Assembly (NCBI GenBank): GCA_023144715.1 | Contig: JAGLFC010000133.1 | Location: forward strand, 1 to 17,588 | Length of the DNA: 17,588 nucleotides | Reading direction: 5' to 3' | Source: Gammaproteobacteria bacterium | GTDB lineage: Bacteria; Pseudomonadota; Gammaproteobacteria; GRL18 | Part shown: positions 1 to 8,155 of the stretch, piece after piece | How positions within the stretch are numbered: position 1 is the first letter of the stretch | Layout: each line of letters opens with the position of its first letter | Translations under genes and position numbers: made by a program | Notes under the pieces: generated by a model | What the model was told of the DNA's origin: nothing | The model's input: only the letters and a program-made list of their open reading frames with translations | The model's database searches: none

Positions 1-1113
1 GCTTGGATAATTGTGCCTCGATGGTCACACATGTTATTTAATACAAGCAATAGAACATTGGCGTACCCTTTACAATGGAATGCTGAAACACTTATAAATA
101 CATCAATGACTTGGGTGATAGTGAGTTTTATTGCCAGTGTGATTGGTTTACTGTATGAACTAACGATTCATATCGTATCTATACCTGCTATAGAAATATT
201 CTTGAGTCTATTCTTATTGTTTAGTGGGTCAGTTATATTGCTTCAAGATAAAAAACAGACCAAGATGGCTGAATTTTGGCATTTTATGGCGTACTTATTG
301 ATGGTTGGATTAGTTCTATCCATGCGTTTATTGCTTATGGGAAGCCGTTCTTTAAATGAATGGGATACCATTGGCGTGTTAGTTATCAGTTTTATTTTTT
401 ATAAAATAAAGGACGAGTCTCTTTTATCTTCAAAAATTATTAACGCGCCTCGTTTAGCCCTGCTCTTACCCTTATTCAGTTTATTCACTATTCCTTGGAA
501 TATAGGTTCAATACACAGCAGTTTAACATTATTTGTTTTAGGTGCTTTCTATTTTGCGATTAAAAATAAACCTGAGAGTAAACAGTATAAACATTTTATC
601 CACTACGGTGCATTTTTATTATTAAATTTGGGCATTTATTTATGGATACCACTTTTATCAAATACAACAGGTTTATTATTATTTTATGCTATGCCTGTGG
701 CGATCAGTGTCTTATTGATCACCTCTTTACATCACAATGAAATCAAGTCAAATCTACAATACCACGTTCGTTTAGTGACCTTAGGTTTATTTTACTTGGT
801 AATTATCTCTGATGTGTTTATGAATGATTCTTTAATGGTTTTTATGATTGCCTTAATCATTGCCTTTGCGAGTATTGTTTATGGTATTAGTCGCAGAAAT
901 CGTGCCTTTCTTTATACGGGTATTGGATTTTTAATAGCCATTATTATCGGTCAACTGCTGTTATTTTATCCTGAAGGACGATTGGCAAGAGCTTTAATTT
1001 TAATGTTATTCGGTGCTATGATTACAGGTATCATGATTTGGTTTAACATTAAACGAGAAGTATTTTTATCGAAGATACAATTGTTTAGAGCCGATCTATT
1101 AGAATGGGATTAA
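1..1113 (+). CDS. Polytopic inner-membrane protein of unknown function, 5' end cut by window edge
   Basis: The reading frame is open to base 1 (codons Ala-Trp-Ile-Ile precede a GTG at 13), so the gene probably begins outside the window. GTG at 13 is possible, but no Shine-Dalgarno is visible in the 12 bases before it. Counted from that GTG, the protein has a short polar N-terminus of about 30 residues followed by roughly 12 hydrophobic segments through to about residue 348, and ends in a short basic/acidic cytoplasmic-type tail. No enzymatic motif is visible. The last two helices, separated by a Pro-Glu-Gly-Arg turn, recall the ends of DUF2157/DUF4401-type membrane proteins, but I cannot assign it to a family. 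It ends 15 bases before the mscK-like gene, so co-transcription is likely. The frame is certainly coding; the function is unknown. Confidence 0.75.
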   Translation, partial: AWIIVPRWSHMLFNTSNRTLAYPLQWNAETLINTSMTWVIVSFIASVIGLLYELTIHIVSIPAIEIFLSLFLLFSGSVILLQDKKQTKMAEFWHFMAYLLMVGLVLSMRLLLMGSRSLNEWDTIGVLVISFIFYKIKDESLLSSKIINAPRLALLLPLFSLFTIPWNIGSIHSSLTLFVLGAFYFAIKNKPESKQYKHFIHYGAFLLLNLGIYLWIPLLSNTTGLLLFYAMPVAISVLLITSLHHNEIKSNLQYHVRLVTLGLFYLVIISDVFMNDSLMVFMIALIIAFASIVYGISRRNRAFLYTGIGFLIAIIIGQLLLFYPEGRLARALILMLFGAMITGIMIWFNIKREVFLSKIQLFRADLLEWD

Positions 1114-1128
1114 TGAGGAATTAAGTGA

Positions 1129-4100
1129 ATGCATCAGAGTATTTTTTTGAGTACTTTTTTGAGTACTTTTGTTTTTTTAAATGTATATTGCTTACCTAAT
1201 AATGTACGGGCAGATGAAACATTAAGCGTTGTTAATGAAAAATATCTTGAAAATAAAATTAAAGAGGTGGATGAGTCAAAAACTCTTGATGAAGACTTTA
1301 AACTTTCATTGGCAGAAAGTTATAAAAAAACCTTAGGTTATTTGACATTAAAAAAGGAAAATGAAGCACAAACAGAGCTTTATCATACAATTCAAATTAC
1401 GGCACCTAAAAAAATAAGTGATTTAGAAAAAGAACTGGATAATAAAACAAAAAAAGATAAAAATACAAAAAAAGTACCACTGGATGATGCCACATTATTA
1501 AAATTGATAAAAGAGCTTTCTATTGTTGATTTAGAGCAACAGCAAACTACAGAATCCATTAAACAAGCATCCATTACTGAAAAGAATACAGAACTTTCTA
1601 AAGCTCTTCTTACTGTTTCTAAGAGTTTACCTGATATTAGAGAATCCTTAATTGAAACCAATAGTGTGATAGAGAAAAAATTCTCAGAGAAAGCACTTAT
1701 TTCAGATAAGCTATCCTCAGAAAAGAAACAGGCCACACAATGGCGTATTGATACTCATATTGCTTTATTACAAAGTAAAATAAAAAAATTAGAACAGCAG
1801 ATAAAAAGTCAGCCCATTCGACTTGAATTATTAAAAATACAAAAGAAACTTTCTGATCATCAATTAAAAAAAGTACAGCTTCAATCACATGTACTGCAAC
1901 AAAAAATACATCTCAAGCGTCGTCAGGATGTTAAAAAAATACAGGCATTAATTCAAGCAGAACAAATTGAAGCTAAAGATAAACACCCATTAATTCAATT
2001 ATTACTACAGAAAAATTTTGAACTCAATGAAGAAATTAATATTATGACTAAAAGTCTTAATTTATTTGAATTTCATGATGAGAAGTTGCACAAAGAAATT
2101 AAGACACTGCAATTAAAACAGGACAATATAAAAAAGAAACTGGAGATTGCAGGTTTAAATCATATTTTAGGCAAAGTACTTTATGCACAAAAAAAATCTT
2201 TACCCAATCCAAAACAATTACAAAATAATATAGTAAAACGAAAAAATCTGATGTCTGATTTGGGTCTTTCACAGTTAAAATATCAAGAAGAATTAGTTAA
2301 TGTACAAGATAAAGCACTCTATATAGAGTCTTTATTAATTGGAATTTCAAATGATCATCAAATAGAACTATATGATAATCTCACACTTTTAGTGGATACT
2401 TATCAAGAATTATTAGAAACGGCTATTAAAATTGATGAAAAATATCTTAACGTGGGCGGTGATATTAATTATTCTGAAAATCTTTATTTAGAGCTTATCA
2501 ATGATTATACCCTTTTATTAAATAAAAACTTATATTGGCTTCGTAGTGCCCCAATATTCAATTTTGATGATTTGAAAAAAATTCCTGAGCAAGTTAATTT
2601 TTTTCTGAGTGCTTCTGAGTGGCAAAGTGTTGCGAAGGACTTTATCAAAATACTTAATGAGTCATATCTTACTTTTTTTTATATTTTTTTAATGTTATTG
2701 TTTTTATTAAAAAGAAATCATCTTATTCGCTTATTAATTAATACAGGTGCAAAAACTCAAAAAATTAGCCGAGACAGATTATTTTATACCTTTAAAGCCT
2801 TTTTTTATACCTTATTATTAGCAGTGCCGTTACCCCTTTTATTTTTGATTATTAGTGAACAATTAACCCGCCTATATGATGCCTCAGATTTTACCCATGC
2901 GATAGCCTTAGGACTCAATTTTATCGTGTTTCCCTTATTTTATTTACAGTTTTTTCGCACAATTTGTATAAAAGGAGGGATTGGTGACATTCATTTTAAA
3001 TGGCACACTAAAATAATAGTAGGATTAAGACGTGAACTCTTACGTCTTATCGTTACTTTTTTGCCCATTTTATTTATTACCGTCTTGCTCGTCTCTAAAG
3101 GTGAATTTTCAATGAGTGACGGTTTGGGACGCTTATTTATTATTGCTACTATTGTTACCTTTGCTATTTTCTTTTATCGGCTGATAAAACCTAAAACAGG
3201 CTTACTCAGTTATATTGCACAAGAACATCCAGAGAGCTTTTTTGCCAAATTTCAAACCTTATTATTTATAACAGGGCTTATCATATTTTTTATATTATCT
3301 GTTTTGAGTATTATAGGGTATATATATACCTCAGCACAGTTAACACTGAACTTGATTAATAGTGTGTGGTTAATCTTTGGAATAGTCATTCTACAACAAA
3401 TTTCAGTACGTTGGTTATTAATCACTAAACGACGTTATGCCCTTAATAAGGCGTATGAAAAACGTCAAGAAATACTCAGAAAAAAATCTATGGTAGATGG
3501 CGTTGAGCAAGAAAATCCTGAAGATGTGATTGATTTTGATGAAACTGAAATTGATATGGTGTCACTGAGTAATGATTCTAGTAAACTTTTAAACATGGTT
3601 TTGTTAATATTTACAGTGTTTATATTGAGTATTATTTGGGCAGATGTTTTACCTGCTTTATTGATTTTTGATCAATTTGTTTTATGGGATCATTTAACAC
3701 AAGTGGATGGTGTTGAACAAATAATACCTATCACCTTATCAAATATTATTTATGCCATTTTAATTTTAGTATTGACGTTATTAAGTGCCAGAGATTTACC
3801 CGCAGTGATTGAAATATTATTATTGCAAAATTCTTCAATGAGTATTGGCAGCCGCTATACGATTACGACCTTGGTTAATTATACGATTATTGGCGTGGGA
3901 TTTTTTATTGTTTTTAATTTACTCGGTGCTGAATGGGCTAAATTACAATGGTTATTTGCAGCCCTGAGTGTGGGGATTGGTTTTGGTTTACAAGAAATTG
4001 TTGCCAATTTTATCAGTGGTATTATTATTTTATTTGAACGTCCAATTCGAGTGGGTGATTATGTCACTGTGGGTGATAATGAAGGAGTGGTGAGTAAAAT

Positions 4101-4542
4101 ACGTATTCGAGCCACCACAATTTTAACGAAAGATAGAAAAGAATTATTAGTCCCCAATAAAGAATTTATTACCACTCAACTGTTAAACTGGTCTTTGTCT
4201 GATCCCATTGCACGACTTATTATTCCTGTAGGTGTGGCGTATGGCAGTGATATTCCTTTAGCAAGAAAAATACTATTAGATATAGCATTAACCAATGCTT
4301 ATGTTTTGAGTGATCCACCGCCACGCGTTGTTTTTTTTAACTTTGGGGATAATACTTTAGATCTGCAATTACGTTGTTTTATTGGCAGTATTGATTATCG
4401 TTTTACAGTCGTTAATGAAATTAATGAAATGATCAATGAACAGTTTAATGCGGCCGATATTAATATTGCCTTCCCACAAAGAGATGTCCATTTGGATATT
4501 AATAAACCTGTAGAAATTGTGATTAATCAATCAAAAAGTTAA
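1129..4542 (+). CDS. mscK: MscK/MscM-type large mechanosensitive channel of the MscS superfamily
   Basis: This 1137-aa protein should gate ion and solute efflux under hypo-osmotic membrane tension. Residues 1-29 form a signal peptide ending in Val-Arg-Ala. Residues 30 to about 490 are Lys/Glu/Gln-rich and heptad-like, matching the periplasmic coiled-coil domain of E. coli MscK and MscM (YjeP). From about residue 510 I count 11 membrane segments, the MscK number. The last, around residues 940-965, is the pore helix with GIGFGLQEIVANFISG, followed by the MscS beta-domain motif FERPIRVGDYV and the conserved VPNKEF and NWSLSD stretches, then the alpha/beta C-terminal domain. Length fits the family (MscK 1120, MscM 1107 aa). 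The ATG at 1129 has GAGGA nine bases upstream. MscK and MscM cannot be separated by eye, so the symbol is tentative. A 12-base tandem duplication lies in the signal-peptide region. Confidence 0.9.
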   Translation: MHQSIFLSTFLSTFVFLNVYCLPNNVRADETLSVVNEKYLENKIKEVDESKTLDEDFKLSLAESYKKTLGYLTLKKENEAQTELYHTIQITAPKKISDLEKELDNKTKKDKNTKKVPLDDATLLKLIKELSIVDLEQQQTTESIKQASITEKNTELSKALLTVSKSLPDIRESLIETNSVIEKKFSEKALISDKLSSEKKQATQWRIDTHIALLQSKIKKLEQQIKSQPIRLELLKIQKKLSDHQLKKVQLQSHVLQQKIHLKRRQDVKKIQALIQAEQIEAKDKHPLIQLLLQKNFELNEEINIMTKSLNLFEFHDEKLHKEIKTLQLKQDNIKKKLEIAGLNHILGKVLYAQKKSLPNPKQLQNNIVKRKNLMSDLGLSQLKYQEELVNVQDKALYIESLLIGISNDHQIELYDNLTLLVDTYQELLETAIKIDEKYLNVGGDINYSENLYLELINDYTLLLNKNLYWLRSAPIFNFDDLKKIPEQVNFFLSASEWQSVAKDFIKILNESYLTFFYIFLMLLFLLKRNHLIRLLINTGAKTQKISRDRLFYTFKAFFYTLLLAVPLPLLFLIISEQLTRLYDASDFTHAIALGLNFIVFPLFYLQFFRTICIKGGIGDIHFKWHTKIIVGLRRELLRLIVTFLPILFITVLLVSKGEFSMSDGLGRLFIIATIVTFAIFFYRLIKPKTGLLSYIAQEHPESFFAKFQTLLFITGLIIFFILSVLSIIGYIYTSAQLTLNLINSVWLIFGIVILQQISVRWLLITKRRYALNKAYEKRQEILRKKSMVDGVEQENPEDVIDFDETEIDMVSLSNDSSKLLNMVLLIFTVFILSIIWADVLPALLIFDQFVLWDHLTQVDGVEQIIPITLSNIIYAILILVLTLLSARDLPAVIEILLLQNSSMSIGSRYTITTLVNYTIIGVGFFIVFNLLGAEWAKLQWLFAALSVGIGFGLQEIVANFISGIIILFERPIRVGDYVTVGDNEGVVSKIRIRATTILTKDRKELLVPNKEFITTQLLNWSLSDPIARLIIPVGVAYGSDIPLARKILLDIALTNAYVLSDPPPRVVFFNFGDNTLDLQLRCFIGSIDYRFTVVNEINEMINEQFNAADINIAFPQRDVHLDINKPVEIVINQSKS
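1143..1166 (+). repeat. 12-base tandem duplication in the mscK signal-peptide coding region
   Basis: The unit TTTTTTGAGTAC occurs twice head to tail (1143-1154 and 1155-1166) and is followed by a further TTTT. It encodes repeated Phe-Leu-Ser-Thr in the hydrophobic core of the signal peptide. Because the unit is 12 bases, gain or loss of a copy would keep the reading frame and only change the length of the hydrophobic core. Confidence 0.85.
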
Positions 4543-4552
4543 TTATGGTACA

Positions 4553-5203
4553 TTGTTTAAGAGAACTATAACAAGGAGTTATTGTATTAATACCCATTAT
4601 TTGCTATGTGCTGAATGTGATCTACTGATCCAAAATAAAATTATTGAAGAAGGCAGTTATTTAAAATGTCCTCGTTGTGGTCATGTATTATATAAACAAA
4701 AATACAATACTATTATTAAAAGTTTGGCGTTGAGTATTACTGCTTTGATATGTTTTTATCCAGCGGTGACAGAACCTATTATGTCACTCAGTATGGGCGG
4801 TAAAGAACAACATCAAAATATTATAGAAGGTGCTTTGGTGTTATTAAAAGAAGAGCATTATATTGTGGCTGTTTTAACCTTTATGTGTAGCTTATTGATC
4901 CCACTTTTTCGATTGCTATTGTTATTTTATGTCACACTGAGCTTATCAGTAAATTACTTTTCACCGCATCTTTTTTGGACATTTCGTCTCTATCATTATA
5001 TGGAAGAATGGGGCATGTTAGATGTGTATATGTTGGGAGTGATTGTTTCAGTGGTAAAATTATCTTCTATGGCAGAAATACAATTTGGCTTTGGTTTTTG
5101 GATGTACGCAATGTTATTGATTTGCTCTATTATGGCAAATAATGAACTCAATCATCATGAAGTGTGGGATCGGTTACTAGCAAAAAAGAAGGCATTTCAA
5201 TGA
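4553..5203 (+). CDS. PqiA/LetA-family membrane protein, N-terminal half of a split PqiA
   Basis: PqiA/LetA proteins are inner-membrane partners of MCE proteins (PqiB, LetB) in lipid traffic between the membranes. Canonical PqiA carries two PqiA domains in one chain; this gene encodes one, matching the N-terminal half. A cytoplasmic zinc ribbon is visible: Cys19-x2-Cys22 and Cys39-x2-Cys42. Four hydrophobic segments follow, with family motifs such as the VPLF-like LIPLFRL and WGMLDVYMLG. The start is uncertain. TTG at 4553 has no clear Shine-Dalgarno, and its first codons include AGA, ATA and AGG. An in-frame ATT at 4586 sits 7 bases after a strong AAGGAG (4573-4578) and gives a family-typical N-terminus seven residues before the first Cys. 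The mscK stop is 10 bases upstream of the TTG. The end overlaps the next gene by 4 bases (ATGA). Confidence 0.85.
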   Translation: MFKRTITRSYCINTHYLLCAECDLLIQNKIIEEGSYLKCPRCGHVLYKQKYNTIIKSLALSITALICFYPAVTEPIMSLSMGGKEQHQNIIEGALVLLKEEHYIVAVLTFMCSLLIPLFRLLLLFYVTLSLSVNYFSPHLFWTFRLYHYMEEWGMLDVYMLGVIVSVVKLSSMAEIQFGFGFWMYAMLLICSIMANNELNHHEVWDRLLAKKKAFQ

Positions 5204-5820
5204 ACTATTATACAGGCAAGGAAGAGGGCTTAGTATTATGTACAGAATGTCATACCATTCATCAATTTATTCCTGATGTTTTAATGCACTGTAACCGTTG
5301 TGGTGCAGAATTAAATCAAAGAAAGCCCAATAGTTTAGCTCGAACATGGGCATTATTACTCAGTTCTATGATCTTATTTATTCCTGCCAATATGCTGGAT
5401 ATTATGAATGTTACTTATTTCGGTCAGGACGATCCTTCAACCATTATGGGCGGTGTCATTGTGTTAATTCAGTTGGGTTCTTATCCTGTGGCTTTTGTGG
5501 TCTTTGTTGCCAGTATTTTAGTGCCACTGTTTAAAATGTTTGGTATTTTAATGATCCTGTTATCACTTAAATATCACATTGATTTGACTGATAAGCAACG
5601 TATTAAAATGTTTCGAGTCATTGATTTTATTGGACGTTGGTCAATGTTGGATATTTTTGTAATTTCTATTTTGGCAGCATTAGTGAATATTAGTGGTGTT
5701 GCAGTGATTACTGCGGGAGCAGGGGCGACGGCTTTTAGTGTTGTGGTGGTATTGACTATTTTAGCCGCCAATAGCTTTGATACACGTTTGCTCTGGGATT
5801 ATAAAAAATTACGATCTTAA
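5200..5820 (+). CDS. PqiA/LetA-family membrane protein, C-terminal half of a split PqiA
   Basis: This 206-aa protein corresponds to the second half of canonical PqiA/LetA and presumably pairs with the preceding half-protein in the inner membrane. The zinc ribbon is Cys14-x2-Cys17 and Cys31-x2-Cys34, followed by four membrane segments. Family motifs are clear: the LFIPANMLDIM helix, GVIVLIQLGSYPVAFVVF, ASILVPLFK and GRWSMLDIFVI, all close to the C-terminal half of E. coli PqiA. I place the start at ATG 5200 because AAGAAGG (5186-5192) lies seven bases upstream and the ATG overlaps the previous stop as ATGA, typical of translational coupling. A GTG at 5164 in the same frame is less likely. No MCE-domain gene (pqiB/letB) follows; the next gene converges from the other strand 5 bases away. 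Confidence 0.9.
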   Translation: MNYYTGKEEGLVLCTECHTIHQFIPDVLMHCNRCGAELNQRKPNSLARTWALLLSSMILFIPANMLDIMNVTYFGQDDPSTIMGGVIVLIQLGSYPVAFVVFVASILVPLFKMFGILMILLSLKYHIDLTDKQRIKMFRVIDFIGRWSMLDIFVISILAALVNISGVAVITAGAGATAFSVVVVLTILAANSFDTRLLWDYKKLRS

Positions 5821-5825
5821 AGTAT

Positions 5826-6680
5826 TTACTCACTTTCTATGATAACCTCATCCACACCATGATACATCTGCATTTTTAAAATAACCTCTGTGAGTAAAGG
5901 TAACATCATTTTAGAATGCAATAACTCGCGGTTCACACCTTCTATCCAACCATATAATGATAACCTTAACTGTTCTTCTGTTTGAATATTAATATGAATA
6001 TCATTAATAATATTCATATATTCACTATGGGTAGGTGCCATTTCCAGCTTATTAAAGACCTTGGATAAAGCTTTCATTAGAGGAATAATATCATCCTGTA
6101 AGCCAAAATCTTTAGGGGTATACTCTTTTTGAGTTGAAGAAATCGTATTGATCCATATTCTAAAACTACATTTTTGTAAACTATGATAAAGCGGTTCATC
6201 ACTGATTAATAATAATAGTAAATTATCCGTGCTGGCTTTAAGTGAATTATGACCATACAACCATTCAGATGATTTAATAAAATGGTAAATACGAATATGT
6301 TCTTTAAAATCAGCGGTATGTAATTGATCTAAAATAATAATAGTGGGTTCACCCTCGCTGAATGCACAGGCTTCACTCATAATATGGTCAAAATTATTAA
6401 CCGCTTGTTCGGTAATGCCATGTTCATCCTGACTTGGAGGAATGACTGCTTTTCCTTCCACTTCTGATTTTTGGGTAAAATCATAATAGAATAATTCTGA
6501 AGAGTCTAAAGCACGCCCAAAAGCATTGGCAAAGGCTGTTTTTCTACGCCCCTTATGACCTTCAACATTAATGGTTTTGATGCCATCACACGGATTATTC
6601 ATCAGACAGCGGAGATGATATTGATAATCATCATTCGATTCAAAGCCAAAATCAGCCATTTTTTCTTGTAAGGAAGACAT
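5826..6680 (-). CDS. P-loop/AAA-like protein with degenerate Walker A
   Basis: Last gene of a leftward cluster, 284 aa, cytoplasmic, without signal or membrane segments. Residues 37-52 resemble a P-loop (beta strand ending in Val-Glu, then GHKGRRKTAF): Gly41, Lys47 and Thr48 fit GxxxxGK[ST], but the glycine before the lysine is Arg46. Residues 113-119 (TIIILDQ) look like a Walker B strand with Asp118 followed by Gln instead of Glu. LLLLLISDE at 153-161 resembles an AAA sensor-1 strand with Ser160. This order suggests a small AAA-type NTPase, possibly with reduced hydrolysis, but I cannot name a family. The C-terminal about 100 residues are helical and end in an acidic tail. ATG at 6680 gives MSSLQEK; a second ATG at codon 8 is possible because neither has a strong Shine-Dalgarno. 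The 54-base gap after tesA is the largest within the cluster. Confidence 0.6.
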   Translation of the reverse strand: MSSLQEKMADFGFESNDDYQYHLRCLMNNPCDGIKTINVEGHKGRRKTAFANAFGRALDSSELFYYDFTQKSEVEGKAVIPPSQDEHGITEQAVNNFDHIMSEACAFSEGEPTIIILDQLHTADFKEHIRIYHFIKSSEWLYGHNSLKASTDNLLLLLISDEPLYHSLQKCSFRIWINTISSTQKEYTPKDFGLQDDIIPLMKALSKVFNKLEMAPTHSEYMNIINDIHINIQTEEQLRLSLYGWIEGVNRELLHSKMMLPLLTEVILKMQMYHGVDEVIIESE

Positions 6681-6734
6681 ATTAATCAGTGGTCAACTTT
6701 TCTAATTTAATTTGGAATAATAGTGATAGTGTAC

Positions 6735-7379
6735 TTATGGAATATATACTTTTAAGGACTTCCAAACATATTCCTTAATAACACTTTGTGCTTGTTCGTT
6801 AGGATGTAATCTATCCGCTTGCATGAATTTTTTATTGAGGGCTATTTTATTAAGCATAAAAGGCAGTAAGGTAATATCATATTGTTTGCTTAATTTATGA
6901 TAAATACGATTAAAGGCCTGAGTGTATTTTTTACCGTAGTTAGAGGGTATTTTTATTTGCATTAAAAATACTTGGGCATCCGTTGCAAGACTCATCTTAA
7001 TTATTTTTTCCAAATTTTTCTCAATGTGCTGAATAGATAAACCACGCAAGCCATCATTAGCCCCTAGCTCAATCAGTATCCATTGAATATTATGATGGGT
7101 TAAAGCGTTCGGTAATCGCTCAAGTCCATTCGCAGTGGTATCACCGCTGATACTGGCATTGATAATATTAATTTTATGGCTTTGATTGGGCATCTGATCA
7201 AATGTATGTTGTAATAAATCCGTCCAATTTTTACCCTGTTCAATACCATAACCCGCACTCAGGCTATCCCCTAAAATTAAAAAAGTGTGTTCATTGGTGT
7301 CTTTAAAAGCATACAAAGTTTGACTGCTCGCAATTATCAAAAAAATAGAGATGAATAAGAAATATGGTGTAAATTTCAT
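6735..7379 (-). CDS. tesA: TesA-type periplasmic GDSL esterase / acyl-CoA thioesterase I / lysophospholipase L1
   Basis: Multifunctional SGNH hydrolase expected to cleave acyl thioesters, lysophospholipids and aryl esters in the periplasm. The 214-aa precursor has a signal peptide (residues 1-24, ending Leu-Tyr-Ala). The four SGNH blocks are intact: GDSLSAGYG with nucleophile Ser39, NASISGDT with Gly79, ELGANDGLRG with Asn108, and ADRLHPN with Asp189 and His192. The spacing and the MQIKIPSNYGKKY stretch closely match E. coli TesA (MQIRLPANYGRRY). E. coli tesA lies next to an ABC-transporter gene; here it sits between an unknown gene (10 bases upstream) and the P-loop-like gene (54 bases downstream). 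No strong Shine-Dalgarno is seen just before the ATG at 7379, so coupling to the upstream gene is plausible. Function is confidently assigned from intact catalytic residues. Confidence 0.95.
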   Translation of the reverse strand: MKFTPYFLFISIFLIIASSQTLYAFKDTNEHTFLILGDSLSAGYGIEQGKNWTDLLQHTFDQMPNQSHKINIINASISGDTTANGLERLPNALTHHNIQWILIELGANDGLRGLSIQHIEKNLEKIIKMSLATDAQVFLMQIKIPSNYGKKYTQAFNRIYHKLSKQYDITLLPFMLNKIALNKKFMQADRLHPNEQAQSVIKEYVWKSLKVYIP

Positions 7380-7389
7380 AATAAAGTAT

Positions 7390-8142
7390 TTACCACTCTT
7401 CGATTAAGTTTTCTTCTAGTGCTTTTATTTCATCAACGCTTAATGTTTTTATTTCAAATAATGGTTGTTTAAGCAATTCATTGACTGAAAATAAAGCATC
7501 GACATGATCAGATTTGATACTGAGTAATTTTTTATCCGCTTTATAGTTAAGTCCTTTTTGGGTATCAATCAGTGTTTTTAATAAGTTTGGGCTGTCACTG
7601 AGAGCTGATAATTCTCCTGTTAATTTAAGCGGTTCATCCCAATGGTATTCCAATTCTGATTCGGCTTCATTTTTGAGTTGTTCCAGTGACTCAGAATACA
7701 CCAATGCTACTGAACCTTCATCGTATATTTTAAGATACTCTTGCTCATCAGGAAAAAAAAGACTATAAAACTTTTGATCATCTTCAAATTTGGTCAGTTT
7801 AAAAGCTTTTAAATGAGCAATTTTTAAGAATTCCATAAAATCATCATCACTGAGTGTCGTTGGTATAAAAACATCTCTGCGATCATCATCAGTAAACAGG
7901 GGAGAGCCACACTTTTGAAGAGTAAATTTATTAATGCGATCAATTAATGGTTGATCAGTATCAAAAAATTGATACGTTTCCCCTAAATCCATATCTTGCC
8001 AATGTGAACGCTCTAAGGATAGCAGGGCTTTTTCTGCCTTAATTTGGTCAGTAAAGGTGGATTTTATATAATTACCACAAGGATAAAATGTTTCATCATT
8101 ATAGCCCCAATGAAAGCCTCTAAGAATAAATAATTGTCCCAT
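7390..8142 (-). CDS. Uncharacterised acidic cytoplasmic protein
   Basis: I do not recognise this 250-aa protein. It has no signal peptide, no membrane segments and no catalytic motif I can identify. It is rich in Asp and Glu, with clusters such as TDDDRR near residue 84 and LSDDDFMEF near 97. The N-terminus (MGQLFILRGFHWGYNDETFY) is aromatic and looks like a compact beta-strand start. The C-terminus is Leu/Glu-rich and helical, ending in Glu-Glu-Trp. The start is well supported: AGGGGAA (8149-8155 on the other strand) lies seven or so bases upstream of the ATG and overlaps the stop of the DUF6915-like gene, implying translational coupling. The gap to tesA is 10 bases. Position in the cluster suggests a shared process with its neighbours, but nothing in the sequence defines it. 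Confidence 0.7.
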   Translation of the reverse strand: MGQLFILRGFHWGYNDETFYPCGNYIKSTFTDQIKAEKALLSLERSHWQDMDLGETYQFFDTDQPLIDRINKFTLQKCGSPLFTDDDRRDVFIPTTLSDDDFMEFLKIAHLKAFKLTKFEDDQKFYSLFFPDEQEYLKIYDEGSVALVYSESLEQLKNEAESELEYHWDEPLKLTGELSALSDSPNLLKTLIDTQKGLNYKADKKLLSIKSDHVDALFSVNELLKQPLFEIKTLSVDEIKALEENLIEEW

Positions 8143-8155
8143 TTTGTTTCCCCTT

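Noticed and set aside
1392..1888. Ser/Phe-rich open frames on the - strand inside mscK
   Set aside because: Antisense of the Lys/Glu-rich coiled-coil region; low-complexity products and no start signals.
4545..4571. ATG at 4545 as a PqiA start
   Set aside because: It is in another frame and reaches a stop within nine codons.
5164..5199. Upstream GTG start for the second PqiA half
   Set aside because: It would overlap the preceding gene by 40 bases, has no Shine-Dalgarno in a proper place, and adds residues absent from the family. ATG 5200 with AAGAAGG and ATGA coupling is much better.
5804..5845. Bidirectional terminator between the convergent PqiA and P-loop-like genes
   Set aside because: Only five bases separate the stops and no stem-loop with flanking A/T tracts is visible.
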